Origin: G965279355 sp965279355
Lineage (GTDB): Bacteria; Pseudomonadota; Alphaproteobacteria; CACIAM-22H2
Reading direction: 5' to 3'
DNA length: 64,000 bases
Assembly (NCBI GenBank): GCA_965279355.1
Contig: OZ257155.1
Location: 2,294,001 to 2,358,000, forward strand
Part shown: positions 36,914 through 45,653 of the stretch, piece by piece
Layout of the letters: the number at the start of each line of letters is the position of its first letter
How positions within the stretch are numbered: position 1 is the first letter of the stretch
The notes under the pieces: generated by a model
The model's input: only the letters and a program-made list of their open reading frames with translations
Told to the model about the DNA's origin: nothing
Database searches by the model: none
Made by a program: the position numbers and the translations under genes

Positions 36914-37339
36914 ATGCGCCATTTTCACAGGACACTCGCCGCAACCGCCATCGCCTTCGGGCTTGCCGGCCCGGCCGCCGCGGCCGATCTGGCCCTGACC
37001 ATCGACGGATTTCCGTCGACCGAAGGGTTCGCGATGCTCACTGCCTACGACACCGCGGCGGCGATGAATGCCCAGACCGGCATCGTCGGGCTCCGGGTCC
37101 GGCTGAGCGGCCCGGAATCGCGCGTCACGCTCGACCTGCCGCCGGGGCGCTACGCCCTCGTCGCCTTCCACGACCGCAACGGCGACGGCAAGCTCGACCG
37201 CAACCTGCTCGGCATGCCGACAGAGGCTTACGGCTTCAGCAACAATGCCCAGGTCAACATGGGGGCGCCCAGCTTCGAGGAGGCCGCGGTGACGATCGCG
37301 GCAAGCGGCACCGCCGCCCGCATCACGGTGCGCCCATGA
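36914..37339 (+). CDS. DUF2141 exported protein
   Basis: 141 residues. A signal peptide (TLAATAIAFGLAGPAAAA) is followed by a beta-sandwich DUF2141 domain with YALVAFHDRNGDGKLDRNLLG. The DxNxDGxxD part resembles a calcium-binding loop, and MPTEAYGFSNNA is the usual family end. The function is unknown. DUF2141 genes often sit beside carotenoid- or isoprenoid-related genes; here the stop overlaps the start of a carotenoid oxygenase gene (ATGA). Confidence 0.88.
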   Translation: MRHFHRTLAATAIAFGLAGPAAAADLALTIDGFPSTEGFAMLTAYDTAAAMNAQTGIVGLRVRLSGPESRVTLDLPPGRYALVAFHDRNGDGKLDRNLLGMPTEAYGFSNNAQVNMGAPSFEEAAVTIAASGTAARITVRP

Positions 37340-38841
37340 ACCGGCGTGCGTTCCTGCTGAGCGGCGCCGCCACACTCGCCGCCACCCGCGTCTCACTGGC
37401 GTCATCGCTGGACGAAGACTGGTCGGCTGCCTTCGCGCGGGCGCGTCAGAAAAATCCCTGGCTGCTCGGATTCGAGACGGCGCAAGCACCCGTCATGCAG
37501 GGCAAAGCAACCATTGAGGGGCGCTGGCCCGAAGGGCTGCGCGGCACGTTCTACCGTAACGGGCCGGCGCAACACGAGATTGGCGGAAAACGCTATCACC
37601 ACTGGTTCGACGGCGACGGCATGGTCCAAGCCTTTCGCATGGACGGGACCGGCGTTCATCACCGCGGCCGCTTTGTCGAAACCGAAAAGTATCGTGCCGA
37701 GCAGGAAGCAGGCCGCATGCTGCGGCCGGCTTTCGGAACGACATTCCCGGGACTGGATCGCATCGCCGATCCCAATCAGCTCAACACAGCCAACATCAAC
37801 GTCCTTCCGCATGCCGGCCGCCTGCTGGCCCTTTGGGAAGGCGGCGAAGCGCATGCGCTCGACCCCGACACGCTCGAGACGCAGGGCCGGCATAGCTGGT
37901 CGGCGGAAACACGTGGCATGCCGTTCACCGCGCATCCAAGGCTGGAAGCCGACGGCACGCTTTGGGGCTTCGGCGCCGCCCCGTGGGCCAATGCGCTCGT
38001 GCTCTATCGCATCGGCGGTGACGGCGTACTGAAGAAGGCGAAAGTGCTGCCGCTGCCCCAAGCCGCGATGCTGCATGATTTCGTGGTCACGGAGCGGCAC
38101 ATCGTCTTCGTCCTGCCGTCCCTGGTGATGAATCAGCACAACGCGATGTCCAGCACGGTGTCTTTTGTCGAAAGCCATCGCTTCCGTGCCGATCTGCCGA
38201 TGGCTGTCCTGGTCATCGACAAGGAGACCTTCGAGGTGAAGCGCCGCGCCGAACTGCCGCCCGGATTCATCTTTCATTTTGGCAACGGCTGGGAGGAACG
38301 CGACGGAACCATCCGGCTCGACTACGTTCTCCATCCCGACGACAGCAATGTCAGCCGCGCCCTGCGTGACATCATGCGCGGCGATATCACAGGCGGCATC
38401 GCCACCGAGGCAAAGCTGCTCACGCTCTATCCGGACGGGCGGACAAAGATCGACGCTCTGGGTGACGCCAGCGAGTTCCCGCGGGTCGATCCGCGCTTTA
38501 TCGGCATGCGCAACCGTCAGCTCTATGCGGTGGCGTCAGATGCCAGGCCGATCATCCATCCGCGCTTCGACACGCTGGTGCGGCGCGATCTCAACACCGG
38601 CGCCCGCGATGCCTGGCGCTATCCCGCGACGGTGCAGGTGGAGGAGCACGTCTTTGTGCCCCGGAGTGCCAATGCTGCCGAGGGCGACGGCTGGCTCATC
38701 GGGACAGGACTCGATTTCGGACGGAAGGTCACCCAGCTTGCCGTGTTCGACGCGCGCAGGGTTGCGGATGGCCCCTTGGCGGTGGCGCGCCTGCCCTATC
38801 CCATCCCGCTGGGCTTCCACGGCAATTTCGCGCCGGGTTAG
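37336..38841 (+). CDS. Carotenoid oxygenase family protein (exported, Tat-type signal)
   Basis: 501 residues. The N-terminus NRRAFLLSGAATLAA resembles a twin-arginine signal, which would suit a folded Fe(II) protein. The body is a retinal-pigment-epithelium/lignostilbene-type beta propeller starting EGRWPEGLRGTFYRNGP. Four His residues that should hold iron lie in FTAHPRLE, MLHDFVVTE, FIFHFGNGW and GFHGNFAPG. The family cleaves double bonds of carotenoids or stilbenes with O2. It is translationally coupled to the DUF2141 gene. The substrate is unknown. Confidence 0.9.
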   Translation: MNRRAFLLSGAATLAATRVSLASSLDEDWSAAFARARQKNPWLLGFETAQAPVMQGKATIEGRWPEGLRGTFYRNGPAQHEIGGKRYHHWFDGDGMVQAFRMDGTGVHHRGRFVETEKYRAEQEAGRMLRPAFGTTFPGLDRIADPNQLNTANINVLPHAGRLLALWEGGEAHALDPDTLETQGRHSWSAETRGMPFTAHPRLEADGTLWGFGAAPWANALVLYRIGGDGVLKKAKVLPLPQAAMLHDFVVTERHIVFVLPSLVMNQHNAMSSTVSFVESHRFRADLPMAVLVIDKETFEVKRRAELPPGFIFHFGNGWEERDGTIRLDYVLHPDDSNVSRALRDIMRGDITGGIATEAKLLTLYPDGRTKIDALGDASEFPRVDPRFIGMRNRQLYAVASDARPIIHPRFDTLVRRDLNTGARDAWRYPATVQVEEHVFVPRSANAAEGDGWLIGTGLDFGRKVTQLAVFDARRVADGPLAVARLPYPIPLGFHGNFAPG

Positions 38842-38878
38842 CCAGGCCGGCGTCGGACCGTGAACACCGACGGCAACG

Positions 38879-38910
38879 CTCGCGACTGGTTGCCCAAGGC
38901 CAGTCGCGAG
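38879..38910 (+). terminator. Hairpin after the carotenoid oxygenase gene
   Basis: CTCGCGACTGG and its complement form an 11-bp perfect stem with a 10-nt loop, 37 nt after the stop. There is no T run, so it could be a weak or Rho-assisted end. The remaining ~185 bp to the next gene show nothing else I recognise. Confidence 0.45.
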
Positions 38911-39095
38911 AGCTGCTAGTGCTCTGGCGACACACGCGATTGGGGCTACAACTTAAGTCTGGGGCAAATTACCTGACTTTTTAGGCATCGTTGCGGAAGC
39001 CGACTCACCCTCTCGGGTGACACTCCCCAAGGTTTTTCCGTGATGCGTTCCCAGCTCTCTCCACCTGTCAGCGCGGTCAGCGTCGGAATAGGCTG

Positions 39096-40457
39096 ATGCT
39101 TATTCCGGCTCTACAGCGGCTGCAAAGCACCGTCCGGTTTCTGGCGATCGGCCTGGGGATTCTGATCACCGTCACGGTGCCGGCCGGACTTGGCCTGCAA
39201 TCCTACAGCGATGCGTCCAAGCATCGGATGTTTCAGGCCCGGCTCGCTGCAGAACGAATCGTGCAATACGCCAATATCCAGGGGCCCGCATGGACGTTCA
39301 GCGCGGCGCGCGTCGCAGAAATCGTCGCCTTTGTGCTGTTGCCGGGCGATACAGCGAATCTCACCGTCACGGACACGAGCGGTGACGAGAACAGCCTGGT
39401 CATCGCCTCGGGGACGCGCCCGCGCGGCCCGATATTGACGGTCCACGCACCGATCATTTCCCATATGCAGCCGGTCGGCACGGTCATCATCGAAGCCAGC
39501 CTGCTTCCGCTGATATCGGAGGTGCTGCTGCTCGCGATCCTCGGCGCCCTGCTCGGCGCGTCGGTTTACGTCTGCGTTCATCTGCTGCCGCTGCATGCGC
39601 TTCGCCACGCCACGACCGCGCTCAGCGCAAGCGAGAGAAACCTTCGCGCCGAAATGAAGAAGACAGAGGATGCCCTGCAGGCGGCCCGGACCGAGCAGCG
39701 CCGCGTCGAACTGGCGAACCGGACGAAATCGGAGTTCCTGGCCAACATGAGCCACGAACTTCGCACGCCGCTGAACGCGATCATCGGCTTCTCGGACATG
39801 ATGCGGAGACAGATGTTCGGGAAACTGCCCGATCGCTACAGCAGCTATATCGATGACATCCACGCCAGCAGCATCCATTTGCTCGATGTCATCAACGATC
39901 TCCTGGATATCTCTAAGATCGAAGCCGGACACATCGATCTGTCGATAGAACCGATCCGCCTGGATGGAATTTTCGACGGCTGCTCCCGCTTTGTGCGGGA
40001 ACGCGCGGCGAGCGCCGGAGTACAACTGACGATCGACCGCGAGGAAGCAGGCGCCATCACCCTCGCCGTCGATGAGGTAAAGACGAAGCAAATCCTGCTC
40101 AACCTGCTATCCAATGCAGTCAAGTTCACGCCCGAGGGAACCGTGAGCATGCGCGCCCGTGCCGTGGATATGGCGTGGGCTGAAATCGACGTTGCCGATA
40201 CCGGGATCGGCATGACAGCCGCCGAGATCAAGGTGGCGCTCGAACCTTTCCGTCAGGTCGACAGTTCGCTGGGACGCAAGTACTCAGGGACCGGCCTCGG
40301 CCTGCCGCTCGCCAAAACGCTCGCCGAACTACATGGCGGGACACTGCATGTGACGAGCGCACCGGGGGCCGGCACCACGGTGACCGTACGGCTCCCCCGT
40401 TGCGATGTCGCTGTGCGCAACCTTCCGTCACATCTGACAGCCCGCGCCGCCGAGTAA
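39096..40457 (+). CDS. Sensor histidine kinase (PleC/DivJ-like), second copy
   Basis: 453 residues. TM1 is near residues 15-35 and TM2 near 145-170 around a ~100-residue periplasmic part, followed by a coiled coil. HisKA (NMSHELRTPLNAIIGFSD) and HATPase_c (LLSNAVKF, DTGIGM, GTGLGL) are intact. RRQMFG and NDLLDISKIEAGH closely match the kinase at 12757-14196, so the two are paralogues with different sensor regions. It has no receiver domain and no adjacent regulator gene. Confidence 0.88.
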   Translation: MLIPALQRLQSTVRFLAIGLGILITVTVPAGLGLQSYSDASKHRMFQARLAAERIVQYANIQGPAWTFSAARVAEIVAFVLLPGDTANLTVTDTSGDENSLVIASGTRPRGPILTVHAPIISHMQPVGTVIIEASLLPLISEVLLLAILGALLGASVYVCVHLLPLHALRHATTALSASERNLRAEMKKTEDALQAARTEQRRVELANRTKSEFLANMSHELRTPLNAIIGFSDMMRRQMFGKLPDRYSSYIDDIHASSIHLLDVINDLLDISKIEAGHIDLSIEPIRLDGIFDGCSRFVRERAASAGVQLTIDREEAGAITLAVDEVKTKQILLNLLSNAVKFTPEGTVSMRARAVDMAWAEIDVADTGIGMTAAEIKVALEPFRQVDSSLGRKYSGTGLGLPLAKTLAELHGGTLHVTSAPGAGTTVTVRLPRCDVAVRNLPSHLTARAAE

Positions 40458-40464
40458 CGCCGCG

Positions 40465-43236
40465 CTATTCCGCGGCGACCGCCTGTTCGACCTTGGCGAC
40501 GCGGGCCGCGCAGTACTTGAACTCGGGGATTTTCCCGAACGGGTCGAGTTGCGGGCTGGTCAGGAGGTTCGCCGCTGCTTCGGCGTAGCAGAACGGGATG
40601 AAGACCATTCCGCTCGGGATCGCCTCGTCGATGCGGACCGTCAGCTCGATCGCGCCGCGGCGCGTCTCGACCTTGATCGTGTCCCCGCCGCGCACACCGA
40701 GGCTGCGCATGTCCTTGGGAGAGAGGCAGGCCATCGCGGCCGGCTCGATCGCATCCAGCACCGTCGCGCGGCGTGTCATCGCACCCGTATGCCAATGCTC
40801 CAGCTGGCGGCCGGTGGTCAGCACCATCGGATATTCGGCGTCGACCGGCTCGCCGGGGCCGCTATAGAGCGCCGGCACGAGCTTGCCGCGCTGGTTCGGC
40901 GTCGGGAACAGGCCGTCGCCGAACACGATATCGGCACCGGGATCGTCCGGCGACGAGGACGGATAGGTGACGACGTCCTCCTTCATCAGACGGTCCCAGG
41001 TGATGTTCGCCAGCGACGGCATCGCCTGAACCATTTCCGCGAAGACATCACGCGGATGCGCGTAAGTCCATTTGAGGCCCATGCCCTTGGCGAGCTCTAT
41101 CGTGATCCACCAGTCGTCGCGCGCCTCGCCGGGCTTCGGCAAGGCCGTGCGGCCCATCTGGACCTGGCGGTTGGTGTTGGTGACGGTGCCGTCCTTCTCC
41201 GGCCACGCGGATGCCGGCAGGATGACGTCGGCGTAATACGCCGTCTCGGTCAGGAAGATGTCCTGCACCACAAGATGCTTCAGCTTAGCCAGCGCCTCGC
41301 GCGCGTGATGCGCGTCGGGATCGGACATCGCCGGGTTCTCGCCCATGATGTACATGCCGTGGATCTGATCCGCGTTGATCGCGTTCATGATCTCGACCAC
41401 GGTCAGGCCGCGCTTGGGCTGAATCTTCGCGCCCCAGAGCTTCTCGTATTTGCCGCGGATCGCGTCGTTCTCCACCGACTGATAGTCGGGCAGGAACATT
41501 GGAATAAGCCCGGCGTCAGAAGCACCTTGAACATTATTCTGGCCGCGCAGCGGATGCAGGCCGGTGCCGGGCCGTCCAACCTGACCCGTTGTCAGGGCAA
41601 GCGCGATCAGGCAGCGCGCGTTGTTGGTGCCGTGGATGCTCTGCGAAATGCCCATGCCCCAGAAGATGATCGAGGCTTCGGAGCGCGCATAGAGCCGGGC
41701 GACCTCACGGATCGTCGAGGCGGCGATGCCGCATTCCGGCTCCATCTTCTCCGGCGAGAAGGCCTTCACATGTTCCCTGAGCTGATCGAAATCGGCGGTA
41801 TGCGCCTGCACGTACTGACGGTCGTAAAGCTCTTCGCCGACGATGACGTGCAGCATGGCATTCAGCAGCGCCACGTCCTTGTTCGGCTTGAACTGCAGCA
41901 TATGCGTCGCGTGGCGCTTGAGCGCATGGCCGCGCGGATCCATGACGATCAGCTTGGCGCCACGCTTGACCGCCTGCTTGAAGAAGGTCGCCGCGACCGG
42001 ATGGTTCTCGGTCGGATTGGAGCCGATCACGATGATGACGTCGGCATCCTTCGCCGCGGTGAACGGCGCCGTCACCGCCGCCGTGCCGATGCCCTCGAAC
42101 AGCGCCGACACCGACGAGGCGTGGCAGAGGCGCGTGCAATGATCGACGTTGTTGGTCTCGAAGCCGACCCGGATCAGCTTCTGGAACAGATAGGCTTCCT
42201 CGTTCGAGCATTTCGCCGAACCGAAGCCGGCCAGCGCGTTGCCGCCATGCGTGTCGCGGATGTGCGTGAGGCCGTTTGCCGCGACCTGCAGCGCCTCATC
42301 CCACGTCGCTTCGCGGAAATACTCCGAGATGTTCTCGTAGGTGATCACGTCGTCGGCGTGCTTCTTCACACCCGGCTTGCGGATCAGCGGTTTGGTCAGG
42401 CGCTCGGGGCTGTGCACGTAGTCGAAACCGAAGCGGCCCTTCACGCACAGGCGCTTCTCGTTCGCCGGGCCGCGCTTGCCCTCGACGTAAAGGAGCTTGT
42501 CGTCCTTGATGTTGTAGGTGAGCTGGCAGCCGACGCCGCAATAGGGGCAGACGCTGTCGACCTTGCGGTCTTCCGACGCCACCTTCACCCCGGCCATGTC
42601 GAGCAGGGTCGCCGGCATCAGGGCGCCCGTCGGGCAGGCCTGCACGCACTCGCCGCAGGCGACGCAGGTGCTGTTGCCCATGGGATCGTCGAAGTCGAAG
42701 ACGATCTTCTCGTTATGGCCGCGGCCGGCCATGCCGATGACGTCGTTGACCTGGATCTCGCGGCAGGCGCGGACACAGAGATTGCACTGGATGCAGGCAT
42801 CGAGATTGACGCGCATCGCGGGATGGCTGGGATCGGCGACTGGCGCCATGCGCGCCTCGAAGCGGCTTTGGGTCACGCCCGCGTCGCTCACCGTAGTCCA
42901 GAAATCGGAATCAGGGTCGTGCGCGGTCTCGCGGGCCGGCTGGTCGGCCAGCAGCAGTTCGAACACCATCTTGCGCGCGGACTTCGCGCGTTCGCTCGCA
43001 CTCTTCACCTTCATGCCGGCGGTCGGTTTGCGGACACAGCTCGCAGCCAGCACGCGCTCGCCCTCGACCTCGACCATGCAGGCGCGGCAGTTGCCGTCCG
43101 GGCGGTAGCCCATCGTCGGCGAATGGCAGAGATGCGGGATCTTGACGTTGTTGCGGCTGGCAACCGTCCAGATCGACTCACCGGGTTTCGCTTCGACCTC
43201 GACGCCGTCGAGGGTGAACTTGATATTGTCGGTCAT
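40465..43236 (-). CDS. fdsA: NAD-dependent formate dehydrogenase, catalytic alpha subunit
   Basis: 923 residues. The N-terminal [2Fe-2S] ferredoxin has C37, C50, C53 and C67; two [4Fe-4S] sites follow (CIQCNLCVRAC at 148-158 and CVACGECVQAC at 191-201). The molybdopterin domain has its own cluster (CPYCGVGC from 230) and the active-site Cys371 in RLCHASSV, coded by TGC, so not selenocysteine. This matches the soluble Mo/W FDH of Ralstonia (FdsA) and Methylobacterium FDH1. It oxidises formate to CO2. It overlaps the beta-subunit gene by 4 bp and is placed at the end of the oxalate module. Confidence 0.93.
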   Translation of the reverse strand: MTDNIKFTLDGVEVEAKPGESIWTVASRNNVKIPHLCHSPTMGYRPDGNCRACMVEVEGERVLAASCVRKPTAGMKVKSASERAKSARKMVFELLLADQPARETAHDPDSDFWTTVSDAGVTQSRFEARMAPVADPSHPAMRVNLDACIQCNLCVRACREIQVNDVIGMAGRGHNEKIVFDFDDPMGNSTCVACGECVQACPTGALMPATLLDMAGVKVASEDRKVDSVCPYCGVGCQLTYNIKDDKLLYVEGKRGPANEKRLCVKGRFGFDYVHSPERLTKPLIRKPGVKKHADDVITYENISEYFREATWDEALQVAANGLTHIRDTHGGNALAGFGSAKCSNEEAYLFQKLIRVGFETNNVDHCTRLCHASSVSALFEGIGTAAVTAPFTAAKDADVIIVIGSNPTENHPVAATFFKQAVKRGAKLIVMDPRGHALKRHATHMLQFKPNKDVALLNAMLHVIVGEELYDRQYVQAHTADFDQLREHVKAFSPEKMEPECGIAASTIREVARLYARSEASIIFWGMGISQSIHGTNNARCLIALALTTGQVGRPGTGLHPLRGQNNVQGASDAGLIPMFLPDYQSVENDAIRGKYEKLWGAKIQPKRGLTVVEIMNAINADQIHGMYIMGENPAMSDPDAHHAREALAKLKHLVVQDIFLTETAYYADVILPASAWPEKDGTVTNTNRQVQMGRTALPKPGEARDDWWITIELAKGMGLKWTYAHPRDVFAEMVQAMPSLANITWDRLMKEDVVTYPSSSPDDPGADIVFGDGLFPTPNQRGKLVPALYSGPGEPVDAEYPMVLTTGRQLEHWHTGAMTRRATVLDAIEPAAMACLSPKDMRSLGVRGGDTIKVETRRGAIELTVRIDEAIPSGMVFIPFCYAEAAANLLTSPQLDPFGKIPEFKYCAARVAKVEQAVAAE

Positions 43237-44936
43237 CGCAGATCCTCACGGAAATGCTTCAGTACGGATTTCACGGGGTTCGCCGCCGCCTGTCCCAGGC
43301 CGCAGATCGAGGCATCGGTCATCGCCGCCGACAGTTCCTGGATCAGGTTTTCGTTCCAGTGCGGCTGCTCCAGCAGCTTCACCGATTTCTCGGTGCCGAC
43401 GCGGCAGGGCGTGCACTGGCCGCAACTCTCATCCTCGAAGAAGCGCATGAGGTTGAGCGCCACCTTCTTCATATCGTCCTTGTCGGACAGGATCACGACC
43501 GCATGCGAGCCGACAAAACTGCCGTATTGCTCCAGCGTGCCGAAATCGAGCGGCACATCGCCCATCGACGCCGGCAGGATACCGCCCGAGGCACCACCGG
43601 GCAGATAGCCCTTGAAGCTGTGCCCGTCGGCCATGCCGCCGCAGAATTCCTCGATCAGCTCGCGCACCGTGACACCGGCCGGCGCCTGCACGACACCCGG
43701 CTTCTTCACCCGTCCGGAAACCGAGAAGGAGCGCAGGCCCTTGCGGTCGCGGCGCCCGTGGCCGGAGAACCACGCGGCACCCTTTTCCGCGATATCGCGG
43801 ACCCAGAACATCGTTTCGATGTTCTGCACCAGGGTCGGACGACCAAACAGGCCGACCTGCGCCACATAGGGCGGGCGGTGACGCGGCAGGCCGCGCTTGC
43901 CTTCGATGCTCTCGATCATCGCCGACTCTTCGCCGCAGATATAAGCCCCGGCGCCGCGGCGCAGATGAATGCGCGTAACTTTCGATAAGCCGGCGGCTTC
44001 GACTTTCGGGATTTCCGTCAGCAGCATCTGGCGGAGCTGCGGATATTCGTCGCGCAGATAGATGTAGACATCAGGCGCTTCGACCACCCACGCCGCGATC
44101 AGCATGCCTTCGAGGAAACGATGCGGATCCTGCTCGAGATAGTGGCGGTCCTTGAACGTGCCGGGCTCGCCCTCGTCACCGTTGATGCACATCAGGCGCG
44201 GGCCGGGCTCCTGGCGGACCAGCTTCCATTTGCGCCCCGTGGGAAAACCGGCGCCGCCGAAGCCGCGCAGGCCGGCCTCGTCGATGCGCTTGATCATCTC
44301 GTCGCGGCTCATGGTGCCGGCGAGGCACTGCTGCAGCAGCTTGTAGCCGCCGTCCGCGGTGTAGGCCGCGAAATCCTTCTGCGGCCTGAAGCTGTCGTGA
44401 TGGTCGGCCTTCAGCGCCGCTTCAACGGTTGCGATCTTCGCATGAAAAACCTGATCGTGACCGACGGCGCACACCGGCGCGCGATCGCACGCACCCATGC
44501 ACGGCGCGCGCAGCACACGCACCTTCTTCGGATCGACCTTGCCGGAGAGCTCGGCCAGAAGCTTGTCGGCCCCCGCCAGCTCGCAGGACAGGCTGTCGCA
44601 AACGCGGATGGTGACCGGCGCCGGCGCTGCCTCGCCTTCGCGCACGACATCGAAATGCGCATAGAAGGTCGCGACCTCGTAGACCTCGGCCTGGGCCATC
44701 TTCATCTCGAAGGCGAGCGCGGCCAGATGCGCCGCCGAGATATGGCCGAACCTGTCCTGGATCAGATGCAGATGCTCGATCAGCAAATCGCGCTGACGCG
44801 GCTTGTTGCCAAGCAGGGCCTGCACGTCGGTCAGCGCGACGGGGTCGATCTGCCGGCCCTTGGGCGTCGCGCGCGCGCGGCGCTTGCCCGCGGCGGGGCC
44901 GCCGTTCTTACGGATTTCTGCTGCTGGATGAGACAT
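43233..44936 (-). CDS. fdsB: Formate dehydrogenase beta subunit, NuoE-NuoF fusion
   Basis: 567 residues. Residues ~40-165 are a NuoE-type [2Fe-2S] domain with C113, C118, C146 and C150. Residues ~200-560 are NuoF-like, with NADH/FMN-site stretches GLRGFGGAGFPTGRKW and GAGAYICGEESAMIESIEG and a [4Fe-4S] site (SCGQCTPCRVG). It passes electrons from FdsA to NAD+. The fused form and length match FDH1 beta of Methylobacterium rather than the separate FdsG/FdsB of Ralstonia. No FdsC or FdsD chaperone gene is seen next to it. Confidence 0.92.
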   Translation of the reverse strand: MSHPAAEIRKNGGPAAGKRRARATPKGRQIDPVALTDVQALLGNKPRQRDLLIEHLHLIQDRFGHISAAHLAALAFEMKMAQAEVYEVATFYAHFDVVREGEAAPAPVTIRVCDSLSCELAGADKLLAELSGKVDPKKVRVLRAPCMGACDRAPVCAVGHDQVFHAKIATVEAALKADHHDSFRPQKDFAAYTADGGYKLLQQCLAGTMSRDEMIKRIDEAGLRGFGGAGFPTGRKWKLVRQEPGPRLMCINGDEGEPGTFKDRHYLEQDPHRFLEGMLIAAWVVEAPDVYIYLRDEYPQLRQMLLTEIPKVEAAGLSKVTRIHLRRGAGAYICGEESAMIESIEGKRGLPRHRPPYVAQVGLFGRPTLVQNIETMFWVRDIAEKGAAWFSGHGRRDRKGLRSFSVSGRVKKPGVVQAPAGVTVRELIEEFCGGMADGHSFKGYLPGGASGGILPASMGDVPLDFGTLEQYGSFVGSHAVVILSDKDDMKKVALNLMRFFEDESCGQCTPCRVGTEKSVKLLEQPHWNENLIQELSAAMTDASICGLGQAAANPVKSVLKHFREDLR

Positions 44937-44983
44937 TTAGATCGCTATGGTGCGGGTTTAAGCGGCTTCCCAAGGCCGGCCAA

Positions 44984-45040
44984 AAGCGCGCTCTCCGGAT
45001 GACCATACGGCGAACGGGGCGGTTCCTTTAGAGCGCGCTT
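44984..45040. promoter_or_regulatory. Spaced inverted repeat upstream of fdsB
   Basis: AAGCGCGCTC (44984-44993) and GAGCGCGCTT (45031-45040) are exact complements with a 37-bp spacer, 48-104 bp before the fdsB start. This could be a regulatory site or a large hairpin in the leader. No protein can be assigned. Confidence 0.3.
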
Positions 45041-45045
45041 CCTAT

Positions 45046-45072
45046 CGGACGATAGAAAATTTCTATCGTCCG
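45046..45072 (-). terminator. 13-bp perfect inverted repeat after tctB
   Basis: CGGACGATAGAAA and its complement flank a single A, 2 bp beyond the tctB stop. The position suits a transcript end for the tct operon, but there is no T run after it on the minus strand. An operator for fdsB is the alternative. Confidence 0.45.
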
Positions 45073-45074
45073 GG

Positions 45075-45587
45075 CTAGTACCCCATCATCTCTTCCAGCG
45101 GGCCCTTGGGCAGCGGCACCAGGAAGTAGACCTCGAACATCAGGAACAGCGCGGCGACGATCAGGAAGCCGACCACGGCCCCACGCCAGATCGGGTATTT
45201 CCCGAAATGCCACATGAAGAGGGCGATATAGATGATCGACGCGACATAGATGCCGGCAAAGGAGAGAACCAAAACATAGAAAAGCAGCGGGATCAGCACC
45301 ATCAGCACCTGCTTGAACGCAGGCTTGCTGACGAAGGACTCAATGTCGGAACGATCCAGCACGGCTTTGACCAGGGTCACCAGGCTGGAGAGCGCCAGGA
45401 TGAGGCCGATATAGAACGGAAAATATCCGGCGCCGGGGCCGTCGAGCGGGCGCCACTGCACGCCCAGCCGCAGACTGTCGGTAATCACGACCGCCGCGAC
45501 ACCCATCAGGGCCACCGCCACCACGATTTCCATCGTGCGTGTCGATACCAGCCGCGGTCCCTGTGAACTTCCGTCGTGATTGCTCAT
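45075..45587 (-). CDS. tctB: Tripartite tricarboxylate transporter, small membrane subunit TctB
   Basis: 170 residues with four hydrophobic segments, including EIVVAVALMGVAAVVITDSL and GPGAGYFPFYIGLILALSSL. That pattern is the TctB signature. It partners TctA in the membrane. Unusually for TTT systems, the order here is tctA-tctC-tctB. It follows tctC by 66 bp. Confidence 0.88.
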   Translation of the reverse strand: MSNHDGSSQGPRLVSTRTMEIVVAVALMGVAAVVITDSLRLGVQWRPLDGPGAGYFPFYIGLILALSSLVTLVKAVLDRSDIESFVSKPAFKQVLMVLIPLLFYVLVLSFAGIYVASIIYIALFMWHFGKYPIWRGAVVGFLIVAALFLMFEVYFLVPLPKGPLEEMMGY

Positions 45588-45653
45588 ACCGTCCCGTCTC
45601 CCAGTCAGGCAAAGCCGCCGCGTCCCTCTGGACGCGGCGGTGTGCTTCTTTCG

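Noticed and set aside
42100..42140. Selenocysteine at the formate dehydrogenase active site
   Set aside because: The active-site codon is TGC (Cys), and no in-frame TGA is present.
40549..43608. 1019-codon open frame antisense to fdsA/fdsB
   Set aside because: Same cause; it crosses two genes with perfect Fe-S and molybdopterin motifs on the other strand.
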